This document shows, piece by piece, positions 40,460 to 51,169 of a stretch of DNA of 64,000 bases. Where the stretch lies: contig OX336393.1 in the NCBI GenBank assembly GCA_946902985.2, positions 48,607,348 to 48,671,347 of the forward strand, read 5' to 3'. How positions within the stretch are numbered: position 1 is the stretch's first letter; every line of letters starts with the position of its first letter. The notes under the pieces are model-generated. The model was not told the DNA's origin and made no database searches. It saw only the letters and a program-made list of their open reading frames with translations. The stretch is from Meconema thalassinum (Eukaryota > Arthropoda > Insecta > Orthoptera > Tettigoniidae). A program made the position numbers and the translations under genes.

Positions 40460-42649
40460 ATGGCTCCCACTGATAAGGATAAGGATGAAAAACTTACTTC
40501 TAAACGAGCATCCTATAAAGGGCAAATTACCCGATTCAGAAGGTACATAAAAGAATTAGATCCCTCAGACGCGCAATTAGATTTGTTGAAACATCGTGTA
40601 AAGGGTTTTGAACGTTCTTATGAAAACTACTGTAACATTCAAACTGAAATAGAAACTTGCATGCTCAATCAGACAGAAGATCGTGTCGAAGTAGAGAACT
40701 TATATTACGAAGGCATAGGTTCTGCTTTCAGAATAATACGCCAACTCGAAGAGGAGCAGAAAAAGGACGCTTCTGTTCTTGGTTCCCTTCACGAACCCCA
40801 AACTTCTTTCCGTGAGGGCACTCATAAGCCCAAACCTACTTTACCGAAAATTGATTTACCCCATTTTTCTGGAGATGAATCCACTTGGGATTCTTTCTAT
40901 GAATTATTTTGCTCCCTTGTTCATGACAATGAAGACATTCAAGTCATTTACAAGTTTCATTACTTGAGATCTATCCTTCGAGGTCAAGCTTTGCAGTTAG
41001 TTGAAGCACTTCCTCTGCGTGCCGAAAATTACCCCATTGCCTTTAACTTATTAAAAGAAAGATATGGAAATTCACGTCTACGCGTTCAAAGCCACATTAA
41101 GGCTCTATTTAACCTACCTGCGTCACAGCACAATGACGTCACTAGTTTGCGTACTTTAATTGACACTACCCAACTCCACGTTAAAGCTTTGTCCCAATTA
41201 GAGCAGCCTACTGAACATTGGGATACTTTCCTAATACATTTAGTAGTTTCTAAAGTTGATGCTGCTACCCTCAAAGCTTGGGAAATTGAACTTTCTAAGG
41301 AAGACGACTACTCTTACGAGCACTTAGTCACTTTCATCAACGCTAGATGCCAACTTTTAACCGCGCTAGCTAATCAGAGCGAACCTTCATCTCCTAGTTC
41401 CAAATTTGAATTAATGTCCATCAAACCCAAAAGCGAACGCTCAGCGTCTAATACCCAAAAATCAGGGTTCAGCTCATCCAAATTCAAATCAAACACTACT
41501 GGTTACCCAACTAGGTCTAGTGAACGTCGTGTTGCCAGCTCTATTGTTTTAAACACGCAAAGTGAACCTCGCAAAAGTTTAAACGAACCGGTAAAGTGCA
41601 TACTTTGTAAAGATTCCCATGCCCTATACTTATGTAAATCCTTTAAAGAAATGTCAGTCGACGACAGACGAAAACTAGTTGCTCAAAATAAACATTGTTT
41701 CAACTGTCTAGCGCCCACGCATTCTGCTTCTAACTGTAAGTCTACAAGACTTTGCTACCATTGTGAAAAGGCTCATCATACTCTGCTACATCGTCATGAT
41801 CAGGCAAGGTCATCGACAGCATCTACTTCGCCGAAAAATGATAGTGCTAACAATTCTAATGCTTCATCTTATATTCAAAATGCTAAGTCCATTCGCAGCG
41901 CGCAAGTATTGTTGTCTACTGTCCAAATTGACGTTCAGGATAACTTTGGCAACTGGGTCCGTGCACGCGGTCTTCTAGACTCAGCGGCAACTCATGATTT
42001 TGTGTCCAATTCCTTGATTAGAAAACTAGGCCTACCTGTAAACCCCACTTCTATCAACGTGTCGGGCATCAACAGCTCAAAATCGCAAGCTTTACAATTC
42101 TCAAAGCTAACTATAAGAGATACTTGTCATAGAAACAACTTTCTTAAACTTAATTGTCTAATTCTTAATAGCATTGGCAAGGACACTCCAAGTCACTCTA
42201 TTAATACCTCCGGATTAAAGATTCCCTCGCACTTAAGGTTAGCCGATCCTCAGTTTAATGCTCAAGGTCCCATTGATGTACTTTTCAGTGCCAATGTTTT
42301 TTGGAAGTGCCTTCGTAAACAAACACGCAAGTTATCTTCAACCGTGGTCGCCAGAGACACCGATTTTGGTTGGGTTATTACTGGTGAAATCCAATATCCC
42401 AGTGTTCAAACCAAAGCGCAATGTCATTTCGTTACAGCTGACATAAATCCCATTTCTGAAAAAAAGAACGCTCATGTTTCAGATCTCAATATTTTTGAAA
42501 AACACTTGCCGAAACGATGTCTCATCGTGAACAACTGCGCTACCTCTGTAAGTTGTTTAAATGGTTTTTCCTTCTTCCCGCACAAGATGGCCATTCAAGT
42601 TCGCCTTGCTTTGTGTTATTTCGTCTATCTTCTTATGTCATTTTTATAG
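40460..42649 (+). CDS. BEL element 2 gag-protease
   Basis: 729 codons from ATG 40460. A charged N-terminus (MAPTDKDKDEKL) precedes the DUF1759 gag signature LPKIDLPHFSGDESTWDSFY (about residues 129-148) and LLKERYGNSRLRVQSHIKAL. A Ser-rich linker precedes three cysteine knuckles: CILCKDSHALYLC (380), CFNCLAPTHSASNC (413) and CYHCEKAHHTLLH (432; last Cys replaced by His). The retroviral-type aspartic protease follows with LLDSAATHDF; Asp507 is present but the usual Gly after Ser is Ala. FGWVITGE near 640 closes the protease domain. Beyond about residue 670 the sequence no longer resembles BEL pol: the RT linker is absent and the tail (residues about 690-729) is hydrophobic. The frame is fully open, in keeping with a young insertion. 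Confidence 0.9.
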   Translation: MAPTDKDKDEKLTSKRASYKGQITRFRRYIKELDPSDAQLDLLKHRVKGFERSYENYCNIQTEIETCMLNQTEDRVEVENLYYEGIGSAFRIIRQLEEEQKKDASVLGSLHEPQTSFREGTHKPKPTLPKIDLPHFSGDESTWDSFYELFCSLVHDNEDIQVIYKFHYLRSILRGQALQLVEALPLRAENYPIAFNLLKERYGNSRLRVQSHIKALFNLPASQHNDVTSLRTLIDTTQLHVKALSQLEQPTEHWDTFLIHLVVSKVDAATLKAWEIELSKEDDYSYEHLVTFINARCQLLTALANQSEPSSPSSKFELMSIKPKSERSASNTQKSGFSSSKFKSNTTGYPTRSSERRVASSIVLNTQSEPRKSLNEPVKCILCKDSHALYLCKSFKEMSVDDRRKLVAQNKHCFNCLAPTHSASNCKSTRLCYHCEKAHHTLLHRHDQARSSTASTSPKNDSANNSNASSYIQNAKSIRSAQVLLSTVQIDVQDNFGNWVRARGLLDSAATHDFVSNSLIRKLGLPVNPTSINVSGINSSKSQALQFSKLTIRDTCHRNNFLKLNCLILNSIGKDTPSHSINTSGLKIPSHLRLADPQFNAQGPIDVLFSANVFWKCLRKQTRKLSSTVVARDTDFGWVITGEIQYPSVQTKAQCHFVTADINPISEKKNAHVSDLNIFEKHLPKRCLIVNNCATSVSCLNGFSFFPHKMAIQVRLALCYFVYLLMSFL

Positions 42650-44052
42650 CAGTTAATTGCTTAAACTTTTTTTCGAAAACTATCTTCCCCTTGTGTAAAA
42701 CCATGGCTATCAGTCACCATCACTTTGCTGTACGCTATGTTTCACTTCTTTCGCTATGTAGAAGGATGGCCACGGCCGGCTCCTCCCTCCTTCCTCACAA
42801 TTGGAAGTTGCTTTTGAAACCGATTGAAAATCTGAATTCTATTGCATCTAGAATAACTATTCTTATGCATAACCTTCTTCTCAATGTCCCAGCTTGTCTT
42901 CTTTGCTCGGAAGAATTAAGCTTCTTTTTGTTGAAAATTGTCCGATTTCGTGATCCTCTCAATTATGCGAAATTGATTTCCTACTTTATTTCATATAGCT
43001 TTAAATTGCTTGTTCACGTCCAAGTTACGATTGACTGCATTCCGTTCAACCTGAATATCTGCTTTAAGTTACAGCTGATTCAACTAGTGTGTGTGCACTT
43101 TGAACTGCTTGTTTGTCAGACTTGTTTGTATACCAGTCTGAGGAAGGCCACGTTGTTGTTTATTTCCTGTACGCTTGACACAGTTCAAAGCAAGTTTCTC
43201 TTATCTCAACTCTGGCTGATCGCCAACCATTGTCTGGCGAGCCGCTACCGTAATCTCGGAAGCCGCTCACCTATTTCCCAAAATAAACTTGTTCCGCTTA
43301 AGGACTCTGTCAGCTATTCATATGTCTTATCTCGTTGTACTATGTGTGTCAAGGCCGTGCTTGTTTACGTCTCTCACTTACTTATGCTCGTATTCTATAA
43401 CTGCGTCGATCCCTGTTTCAAAACTTCGTTGCGTATTTCTCACGCGCTTATGTATTGCACTTTGCTTGCATATTTTGCGATCTTAATGTTCATCGATGAA
43501 CAAACTTGTTTTTTCTCGACGTCACATTCGATGTGTTTTTGTATTCATACTTGTCATGTCCCGTTTTTCGCTGACTTAAGTATTTTTCTGAGTAACCCCT
43601 TTGATACTCATTATAACCTGAGGTCATTGTTTATGGCTACTCGTTTTTTACCTATGGCGTTCTTGCTTTCTACTCGCATAGTTCCTTTGTTTATTTGGTA
43701 TATTCTTGTCCTGAATAGATGTACTTGTTTCTATACGCTTTGTTTAAACTTGTTAATTCTCCTTTTGCATTGCATCGCAATCTTTACTAGTGCTTTATTT
43801 CTCTCAGCTTCCAGCTATTTCGTGATTGAAAGTGTCGATAATTCTCGCCTTTTAACTCCGCTTTCCAATGACCCTGATAACCTCCTTCCACTTACACCTG
43901 GTCGCTTCTTTACACGCCCTTCTCTCTCTGCCCCTCCTCCCCTTCCCATTTCTTTCAGGGATTTTGATCCACCTATTGTTTGGCGTAAACTTGAAGCCCT
44001 CCGTAATTCTTTTTGGAAGAGGTGGAACTTGGAATATTTAACTTCCTTATAA
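42517..44052 (+). CDS. Unidentified hydrophobic ORF fused to a DUF5641-like pol tail
   Basis: 511 codons, in a different frame from gag and overlapping its last 133 bases. Codons from about 438 (SVDNSRLLTPLSNDPDNLLP, then LTPGRFF...FWKRWNLEYLTSL) are the integrase end and DUF5641 start of BEL pol. Codons 1 to about 435 are not RT, RNase H or integrase: they are rich in Leu, Phe, Ser and Cys with several 18-25-residue hydrophobic runs (for example FLPMAFLLSTRIVPLFIWYI near 385-404), resembling a multi-pass membrane protein. No signal peptide or recognised family. The DNA is strongly T-rich, which by itself favours long frames and hydrophobic codons, so coding status is unproven. The start codon is not established. 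Confidence 0.4.
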   Translation: MSHREQLRYLCKLFKWFFLLPAQDGHSSSPCFVLFRLSSYVIFIAVNCLNFFSKTIFPLCKTMAISHHHFAVRYVSLLSLCRRMATAGSSLLPHNWKLLLKPIENLNSIASRITILMHNLLLNVPACLLCSEELSFFLLKIVRFRDPLNYAKLISYFISYSFKLLVHVQVTIDCIPFNLNICFKLQLIQLVCVHFELLVCQTCLYTSLRKATLLFISCTLDTVQSKFLLSQLWLIANHCLASRYRNLGSRSPISQNKLVPLKDSVSYSYVLSRCTMCVKAVLVYVSHLLMLVFYNCVDPCFKTSLRISHALMYCTLLAYFAILMFIDEQTCFFSTSHSMCFCIHTCHVPFFADLSIFLSNPFDTHYNLRSLFMATRFLPMAFLLSTRIVPLFIWYILVLNRCTCFYTLCLNLLILLLHCIAIFTSALFLSASSYFVIESVDNSRLLTPLSNDPDNLLPLTPGRFFTRPSLSAPPPLPISFRDFDPPIVWRKLEALRNSFWKRWNLEYLTSL

Positions 44053-44304
44053 CGGAGACAGAAGTGGTTTCTTTCCAGTCCCGACATTCAAGTGGGAGAC
44101 ATGGTCTTAGTTAGGGATGTTTCACCCCCCCCCCCCCTAGTCTGGCCTTTTGGAAAAGTGACCGAGTGTTACCCTGGAAGAGATAGGAGAGTCAGGGTAT
44201 TCAGAGTCTTGACCAATAATGGTCAGATCACAAGACTACTTTTCGGCAATTGTTTATTACTGTACTTGTTTTTCTTGCTCGCTGTTGTTGTTTGTCCCCC
44301 CAGT
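44053..44304 (+). pseudogene. DUF5641 pol C-terminus beyond an in-frame stop
   Basis: Same frame as 42517-44052 after a TAA at 44050-44052. KWFLSSPDIQVGDMVLVRDV (about 44065-44124) and WPFGKVTECYPGRDRRVRVF are the second half of DUF5641 (VGDLV-[LI]-[LV]-x-D...WP-[LM]-GR[VI]-x-x-x-[HY]-PG-x-D-x-x-VRV). A C-run at about 44126-44138 encodes a proline stretch. The stop lies where many family members have Gln, so one C-to-T change could explain it. Confidence 0.75.
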
Positions 44305-44305
44305 A

Positions 44306-47201
44306 TGGTGTATTCTTTGAATACACGGTACCTGAGATATAATGTCTACTGCTCCTTGCATGTTCATTTCCTTCTTCCTCTTTGCCAAACACCAACAGTG
44401 ATCATTTGTTTTCTCCTTTATGTGCAAATCTCTTATATTTTGTATGAGTATGTTTCAGATATATAACTTCTGTGACCCACCTAGCGTCATCTAGTAGCGA
44501 ACCTCTGAAACTACTCAATTCCTCATCGTGCAAGAGGACTTACATATCCATCTGGCCACCAGATCTCGTTACTATCGTCAGCTATTTTCTCCTTGAGCAA
44601 GAGGACTACGTCTACTGTTTCACTCACCATGCTGCGCTAATATCGCCTACTATCAACTCTTAGAAGACCATCCATCAAGAAGAAAATTTATTTTTGATAA
44701 GTTGGTTATGCTGATATGTATACCTTTTGTTTCCTACCCCCACTCTCTCCCCTTCCTAGGACCTTCCGTGCTTCGTTGAGCTGCTCTCACTTCTCCGTCT
44801 GCAGTTGACTCGTTCAGTCAAAGCTCCGCTCGAGCTTGCCTCCTCAAACCAAGAGGCTCACCCTCTTTTATGCCATGTTGGCTAAGTAATCATCAATAGA
44901 AACTTCGACTTCAACATGAAATCAAGATAAGTACCATTTTTAAAAAGTTTTAACCTCATCTTCATGGTTTTAACTTCCAAGTGCTTTTAATTATAATTTA
45001 TAGGCAGTGTGAAACTATTTACTTTGGGGCAATAATCATTCTTCGTGGGATTTGCCATGTTGAGCTTTTTCTTGTATAAGCCAACCTTACTAAAAAAGAG
45101 CTTTTCTTAAGCTATTCAAACGAGAAACCCTCTCGCTACGTGGGATATTATCTAATACCCGCTGTCTATAATTATAAAGCTATTTCCTCCGTTGGATTTT
45201 CTCAACCCCATTTTTCTGCTAAGGTCGTTCTGGAACCTTCGAGATCTTGTTCTCTATCTGCGAGTCTTGCCGTCAAGTATTGTTCACGCACTTGTGAATA
45301 TACTAGTTAAAATGAGGAATCTTCCTTATAAATTTTTGCAATAGCTAACTCTCCTCCACCGCTGGAACCTCTGGAACATTCTATGGCGCATTTAATTGTA
45401 AATCACAACTTTTTCAAGAAATAGACTCTCACCTATATAGTGCAATCAGTTATTTCCATAATTGCAATAACTTTCTTTTTTATGAACTTTAGTGTTTCTA
45501 CAGTGAACTTTTCATATGTTTCAATGAACTATAGTGAAAACCAGTGCTTGCTAAACTTTTCTACCGCGTCGCGATCGTCCGGTTATATATTAAATACGGC
45601 CATGAACATTGATCCTATATCCCAATGATCTTTCCTCAACCTTCTACTAACAACCATTATTTATAAAATTGTAACTTTCTATAAGGTGTTACTCACGAAG
45701 TGCCCTTCCAACTTTGCTAGTTTAACATTAATTAAATTCTGCATAATTGCTTGTGTGATACAAGTTTTAAATTCACGTTGTTCCTTTCCCATAATCAGGG
45801 AAAACAATTCTCTAAACTCTTGAGCGAGTCATGTTCAGGTTCCACGAAATGGAAACTGTCCCATTTGGCGAGTGATTCCTGCTCAAACTTGGGAAGTCCA
45901 GAACTTTCCCTTTCACTTTCTTCAGGTTTCACAGTAAGTGACCTGCCCTCTTTGTATAATTCTCATATATTCATTCTGTATAAATATAAGAAGTTGTAGG
46001 AACTTCTATCTTATTTTTCACGTTGTTATTATTGTTATTTTCAAAGTTGTCACTTTCTCTAGAACATTCTCTCCTGAATTTCTTAAGGTGCACTTTTTGT
46101 ACTCTAATTCACGTTAAAGCTTTAATTATTTTATTGCTCATTTGTTTAAATCTTATAAAGATTTTAGAAAAAGGTAAGGTTTGAAACCTTGAAAATTGTC
46201 AATTGCCTGGAGCAACCGTTTAATGTTGAGAGGTCTGCGACCCTATTTGTTAAATAGTTCAAATGAACTATGTTTATTAAAATTATATTGCATAATTGTT
46301 AATTACCTCAAACTTTTTCTAATTGTAAAATAAACAAATCTTTTCCCTTTGCTTTTTCATTTTCGAATATAAAGTTTAGGCAAAATCCTGTCTTCCTTGA
46401 CTCTCCTCACTCAATGACATTAAAATCTTTAATAGGGCTTTTACCATTTGTTGCATTTGAGCAAGAACTCTTAATTTTCACCTCACTAAAGTTCTTCTTA
46501 GCGTTAATAGCTAATTCTAATTGGCCAGTAAGGCAAGTAAAGTTCGCTAAGCCAACTACCTGCTTGTGGAGACCCTCTCCGAACACTTATGGTCAGTTTT
46601 CTAAAAGATAAGTGTTTCTTTTTGTCTAAACTTTTAGCCGGCTCCTCGCTGAGTAAAAGCTTAGCCATTGTCCAATGCAACCATTGGTTCATTTACCAAG
46701 ATTACCCAATAAGGCATAATCTTTTATCATATTCCTTCTTAGAGACACTTGGTCGCTCTTACAGGAACTCCATAATTTTGGAAATTGAAAATACCAAACC
46801 TGAGTTAAATCATTGGCATTCTTCGAATTACTTTGTAAAACCTAATTTCTTTGAGAAGACATACAGTAAATTTGTTCTTCTCAGTCTTGCCAGACCATCA
46901 CCCTTCCCCATAGTACTTTTATACGTGCTTGGGAGGAAATATACTAAAGCCTTTCTCTTGCCTACCGCCCAAGTCCTAACTGCGGTTCCCGTTAGCCTCG
47001 ACCAAGCTCGTACCTACTTTAGGTATCCGAGAGTTAATTTCCATTGGCAACTGCTTCTAAGGGTATTTAAATCTCAACTTATTAATTTTGTGGGACTCTC
47101 CTCCTATTTTTCTATCCTTCTTTTCCAATCCCAAATCTACTTTCTTCTCTTAATCATCTTCCCTTGGTGGGTGGGTTATTCCTCATCCTATAATCTACCC
47201 A
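44306..47201 (+). repeat. BEL element 2, 3' LTR (2,896 bp)
   Basis: Matches 37300-40194. Differences noted: one extra A in the A-run near 45095, and substitutions near 44717, 44870, 45292, 45299, 45315, 45842, 46256 and 46962-46963. Ends ...CTACCCA before the ACTAC duplication. Frames repeated from the 5' LTR (for example 46589-47212) carry no recognised domain. Confidence 0.95.
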
Positions 47202-47206
47202 ACTAC

Positions 47207-47716
47207 GAATAGTAAAGGTCAAGCTGACCAACTGGAAAAAAGTGAGCGCAGGATATTAAGAAAAATCCTAGGTAATAGATCAGTTGATGGACATTGGCGA
47301 ATGGGAGCAAATGAGGACTTGTACAACCAGCATCAATAAAGAAGAGACAGCTACTATTTTACTGTCACCTCTTGAGGATGACTGATGATCGATTAACCAA
47401 AAGAATATGGAGTTTCATTAAGTCTAAGGCACCAAGGCCGAGATGGTTCGAGGAATGCGAAAAAGATCTCAGGCAAATTGGTATTTCAGACCGAGAAATT
47501 CCTGACAGGAACACATTTAGAAGATTGGTGAACAACTACCAAGGTTTTAAAATTGTATCAACTTCCGGAAGACGGAGAGGACCTTTGTCCGAAGATCATA
47601 AACAGGCACTCGTCGCTGGGGTCAGAATATACTGGCAGGAATCAAAGCCGGTACAACAACAAGACACTGAAGTGAAGTTGGTTGTTATTTTTACCACGCA
47701 GTCCATAGAGGCTTAA
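47207..47716 (+). mobile_element. RTE LINE, right part of the copy split by BEL element 2
   Basis: Continues 37299 in frame: QADQLEKSERRILRKILGNR, then after a stop near 47337 the open stretch RMTDDRLTKRIWSFIKSKAP...RPRWFEECEKDLRQIGI (47372-47716). This parallels LERKERKILHIILG and RWTKRIFSIFDSKAK...KDLKEMGIRAED of the minus-strand copy. Several disabling changes; the stop at 47714-47716 is near the natural C-terminus. Confidence 0.9.
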
Positions 47717-48240
47717 CTCGAGTTATCTAATATAAAAATACATTTGAATGACCAGTTTCGATCGCCAAGCGATCATCATCAGATCCATTACACTTAGGCT
47801 ATTAAATCTATGTCTAAAAGTATGGGTGAAAATATTTACAATATGTAGACTTATTTAGTTGCAGTAATAGTTGAGATAATGCAACTCGTCAGTATTTGTT
47901 AGTTATAGTCTGTGTGATGTTTTGTTAAGATACTGGATGTGGTGATTGACCTCCAAATTTGCTTGCTTCGTGTGAATGAATGATCAACGCTTACTTGAGT
48001 GGGTATTTAAACCGTGAATATTTTACTAGTGATGTTGATTATTCATTACAAACTGTATTAACCCGTGATTACAGGTAATTGACTAATTAACTAATCGTGT
48101 TTACTGCACTGTCATCGATAAATGCTGCATACATTAACATGAAATATTCTATGCGATTTGTGTTAGTTATTCTTAATGACATGAGTGAGTGAAACACCGG
48201 TGATGTACGGTATTCATGTTCAACTAATGTTAGTGTTAGT
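47717..48240. other. Unassigned interval with a short palindrome
   Basis: Contains GATCGCCAAGCGATCATCAT / CAGATC near 47759-47784, a short inverted GATCGC..GCGATC motif of the kind seen at retroposon 3' ends. No gene was recognised; the minus frame 48087-48341 enters the inverted repeat. Confidence 0.35.
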
Positions 48241-48406
48241 CTTGTAGGCCGTGGTCCAGGCAGAAAGTTTGCTGCCGACGTTTCTCCGAAGACTGCTTTG
48301 TTCATTTTCCAGGGTCTGCTCCTTCCGTTGGAGCAGTGCACTGGGCGGACGCAGTGTTTAGTGAAACGTCGGCAGCAAACTTTCTGCCTGGACCACGGCC
48401 TACAAG
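48241..48406. repeat. 44-bp perfect inverted repeat with 78-bp spacer
   Basis: 48241-48284 and 48363-48406 are exact reverse complements (CTTGTAGGCCGTGGTCCAGG ...). The spacer also contains a short inverted CTCC..GGAG motif. A foldback/MITE-like structure; no target duplication was identified with confidence. Confidence 0.9.
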
Positions 48407-48409
48407 CCC

Positions 48410-48522
48410 GGGCAACTTATACATATCCCCCAGGGTCTCACATCTAGTGGGACGTGGATTGGCGACCATGGGACCCCAGCTGATTCCGGCATTGCTTCCA
48501 CTTACTTGTGTCGGTCATTGAC
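48410..48522 (+). repeat. Family A 5' fragment
   Basis: CATATCCCCCAGGGTCTCAC, AGTGGGACGTGGATTGGCGA and TCCGGCATTGCTTCCACTTA match the first 110 bp of family A. Confidence 0.7.
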
Positions 48523-48589
48523 CCGAGAGTTTCCAAACTAATAATCATAGAAACCTGATCCAGGATTTAAATGAATGCATGTAATATTT

Positions 48590-51165
48590 TTAGCCTACTT
48601 TCGATTTTTTCAAAAAATGAAAGTAGATTTATGAGATCTAAACAGGGCCAAAAAAAAGATGTGTCTGTCTGTGTGTGAGTCTGTGTGTGTGTGTGTGAGA
48701 GTGTGTGTACTCTGAATGTCTGCCCCCCCCCCACAACAATTCAAACACGGTGAAACCGAATTGAACGAAATTTAGTACAGAGGTAGAGCAAGCAAAGGGC
48801 ACCTCAGTGTCATGTTTTATATCGCCGCCATCTTGACCGAAACGTAATGGCGGCCACCCAAAGATCAAAGCTTAAATCATATTACGAATAACCTAATATT
48901 CTGATTTCTACCAAATTTTTCAATAACATACAGTTATATGGCGGGCGTCTTTTGACTAAACGACAAGGTCATCAGCCCAATAGTTTTCAGATAGTGGCCA
49001 TGTATGTGTGCAAATCGATTCCCTTTATCAATTCAAAGACGGTGAAACCGAATTGAACGAAATTTGATACAGAGGTAGCACTAGCAACGGTCACCTTAGT
49101 GTCTAGTTTTGTATCGCCGCCATCTTGACGAAAACGTAATGGCGGCCACCCAAATGTTAAAAGCTAAAATCAAATTACGACCAAACTTATCATCTGATCT
49201 CTACCAAATTTTGCAACATGATGCCTTTATGTATGAAAAATCGTTTGACTAAAATGCAAGGTCATCAGCCTCATGTATTGCGATTGGCGGCCATGTACGT
49301 GTGCAAACCGATTCCCCCTATCAACTAAAAATGGTGGAACCGCATTGAACGAAATTTGGTACAGAGGTAGCACGAGCAAAGGGCACCACAGTGTCATGTT
49401 TTATCTCGCCGCCATCTTGACGGAAACGTAATGGCGGCCACCCAAATGTTCAAAGCTTAAATCAAATTACGACAAACCTAATCATCCGATCTCTACCAAA
49501 TTCTGCAACAACATATATTTATATAGAGATCGTCTTTTAACTATACTACAAGGTCATCAGCCCAATAGGTTGCAGATGGCGGCCATGTATGTGTGCAAAT
49601 CGATTCCCCCTATCAATTCAAACACGGTGAAACCGATTTGAACGAAATTTTGTACAGAGGTAGCACTTGCAAAGGGCACCTCAGTGTCATGTTTTATATC
49701 GCCGCCATCTTGATGTTAAACGCAATGGTGGCCACCCAAATGTAAAAAGTTAAAATCAAAATGCAAACTTATCATCTGAGCTCTGCCACATTATGCAACA
49801 ACATACCTTTATGTGAGAAGCTTTATTTGACCAAGCTACAAGGTCATCAGTCCAATAGTTTGCATATGGTGGCCATGTATGTGTGCAAATCGATTCCCCC
49901 CATCAATTCAAACACTGTAAAACCGAATTGAACGAAATTTGGTACAGAGGTAGCACTAGCAAAAGGCACCTCAATGTCATGTTTTATATCACCGCCATCT
50001 TGACGGAAACGGAATGTCGGCCACCAAAATGTCAAAAGCTTAATTCAAATTACGACCATCCTAATCATTCATCTCTACTAAATTTTGCAATAACATACCT
50101 GTTTGTGGGAAGCATCTCTTTACTGAACTACAAGGTCATCGGCTCAATAGGTTGCAGATGGCGGCCATGTATGTGTGCAAATCGATTCCCCCTATCAATT
50201 GAAACACGGTGAAACCGATTTTAACGAAATTTGGTACAGAGGTAGCACTAGCAATGGGCACTCCAGTGTCATGTCTTACCGCCGCCACCTTGACGAAATC
50301 GTAATGGTGGCCATCCAAATGTTAAAGATTTGAATCAAATTACGACCAACCTAATCATCTGATCTCTACCAAATTTTGCAACCTTGTACCTCTATGTACA
50401 AAAAAAAAGTCTTTCGACCAAACTACAAGGTCATCAGCCCAATAATGTGTGGATGGCGGCCATGTATGTGTGAAAATCGATTCCCCCTATCTTTTCAAAC
50501 GTGGTGAAACCAAATGGAACGAATTTTTTTTACAGAGGTAGCACTTGCAAAGGGCACCTCAGTGTCATGTTTTATATCGCCGCCATCTTGATGTTAAACG
50601 CAATGGTGGCCACCCAAATGTAAAAAGTTAAAATCAAATTGCAACCTTATCATCTGATCTCTACCACATTTTGCAACAACATACCGTTATATGAGAAGCA
50701 TTATTTGACCAAGCTACAAGGTCATAAGTCCAATTGTTTGCATATGGCGGCCATGTATGTGTGCAAATCGACTCCCCCCATCAATTCAAACACTGTAAAA
50801 CCGAATTGAACGAAATTTGGTACAGAGGTAGCACTAGCAAAAGGCACCTCAATGTCATGTTTTATATCGCCGCCATCTTGACGGAAACGCAATGTCGGCC
50901 ACCAAAATGTTAAAAGCTCATTTCAAATTACGACCAACCTAATAATTCATCTCGACTAAATTTTGCAATAACATACCTTTTTGTGGGAAGCATCTTTTGA
51001 CTGAACTACAAGGTCATCAGCCCAATAGTTTGCAGATAGCGGCTATGTATGTGTGCAAATCGATTCCCCATATCAATTCAAACACGGTGAAACCGAATTG
51101 AGTGTTTTTTTTACAGAGGTAGCACTAGCAAAAGGCACCTCATATTCATGTTTAATATCCATATA
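48590..51165 (+). repeat. Tandem array, about 290-bp unit, nine units
   Basis: AATTCAAACACGGTGAAACC (or a close variant) recurs at about 48740, 49030, 49323, 49615, 49907, 50197, 50490, 50780 and 51075, always followed by GAACGAAATTTGGTACAGAG, ATATCGCCGCCATCTTGACG, ATGGCGGCCACCCAAATGT, ACAAGGTCATCAGCCCAATA and GGCCATGTATGTGTGCAAAT. The first unit is preceded by a TTCAAAAAATGAAAGTAG hairpin and a (TG)n run, an arrangement like the start of family R. Short minus-strand frames repeat with the unit and are shadows. Confidence 0.92.
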
Positions 51166-51169
51166 GATC

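Larger units (their letters stand above)
37300..47201 (+). mobile_element. BEL/Pao element 2: 9.9 kb, 2.9-kb LTRs, pol core missing
   Basis: Complete insertion bounded by 5-bp duplications ACTAC (37295-37299, 47202-47206) and two nearly identical LTRs with TG...CA ends. Contains a tRNA-Phe primer site, gag-protease, an unidentified hydrophobic ORF and the C-terminal pol domain, but no RT, RNase H or integrase core. I noted nine substitutions and one single-base indel between the LTRs, about 0.3 percent, so the insertion is recent. It must have been mobilised by enzymes supplied in trans. No purine-rich tract is visible upstream of the 3' LTR; the preceding bases are TTTGTCCCCCCAGTA. Confidence 0.93.

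Noticed and set aside
42517..43830. Calling the hydrophobic ORF an envelope gene
   Set aside because: No signal peptide, cleavage site or fusion-type motif was recognised and the base composition could create the frame; only reported as unidentified.
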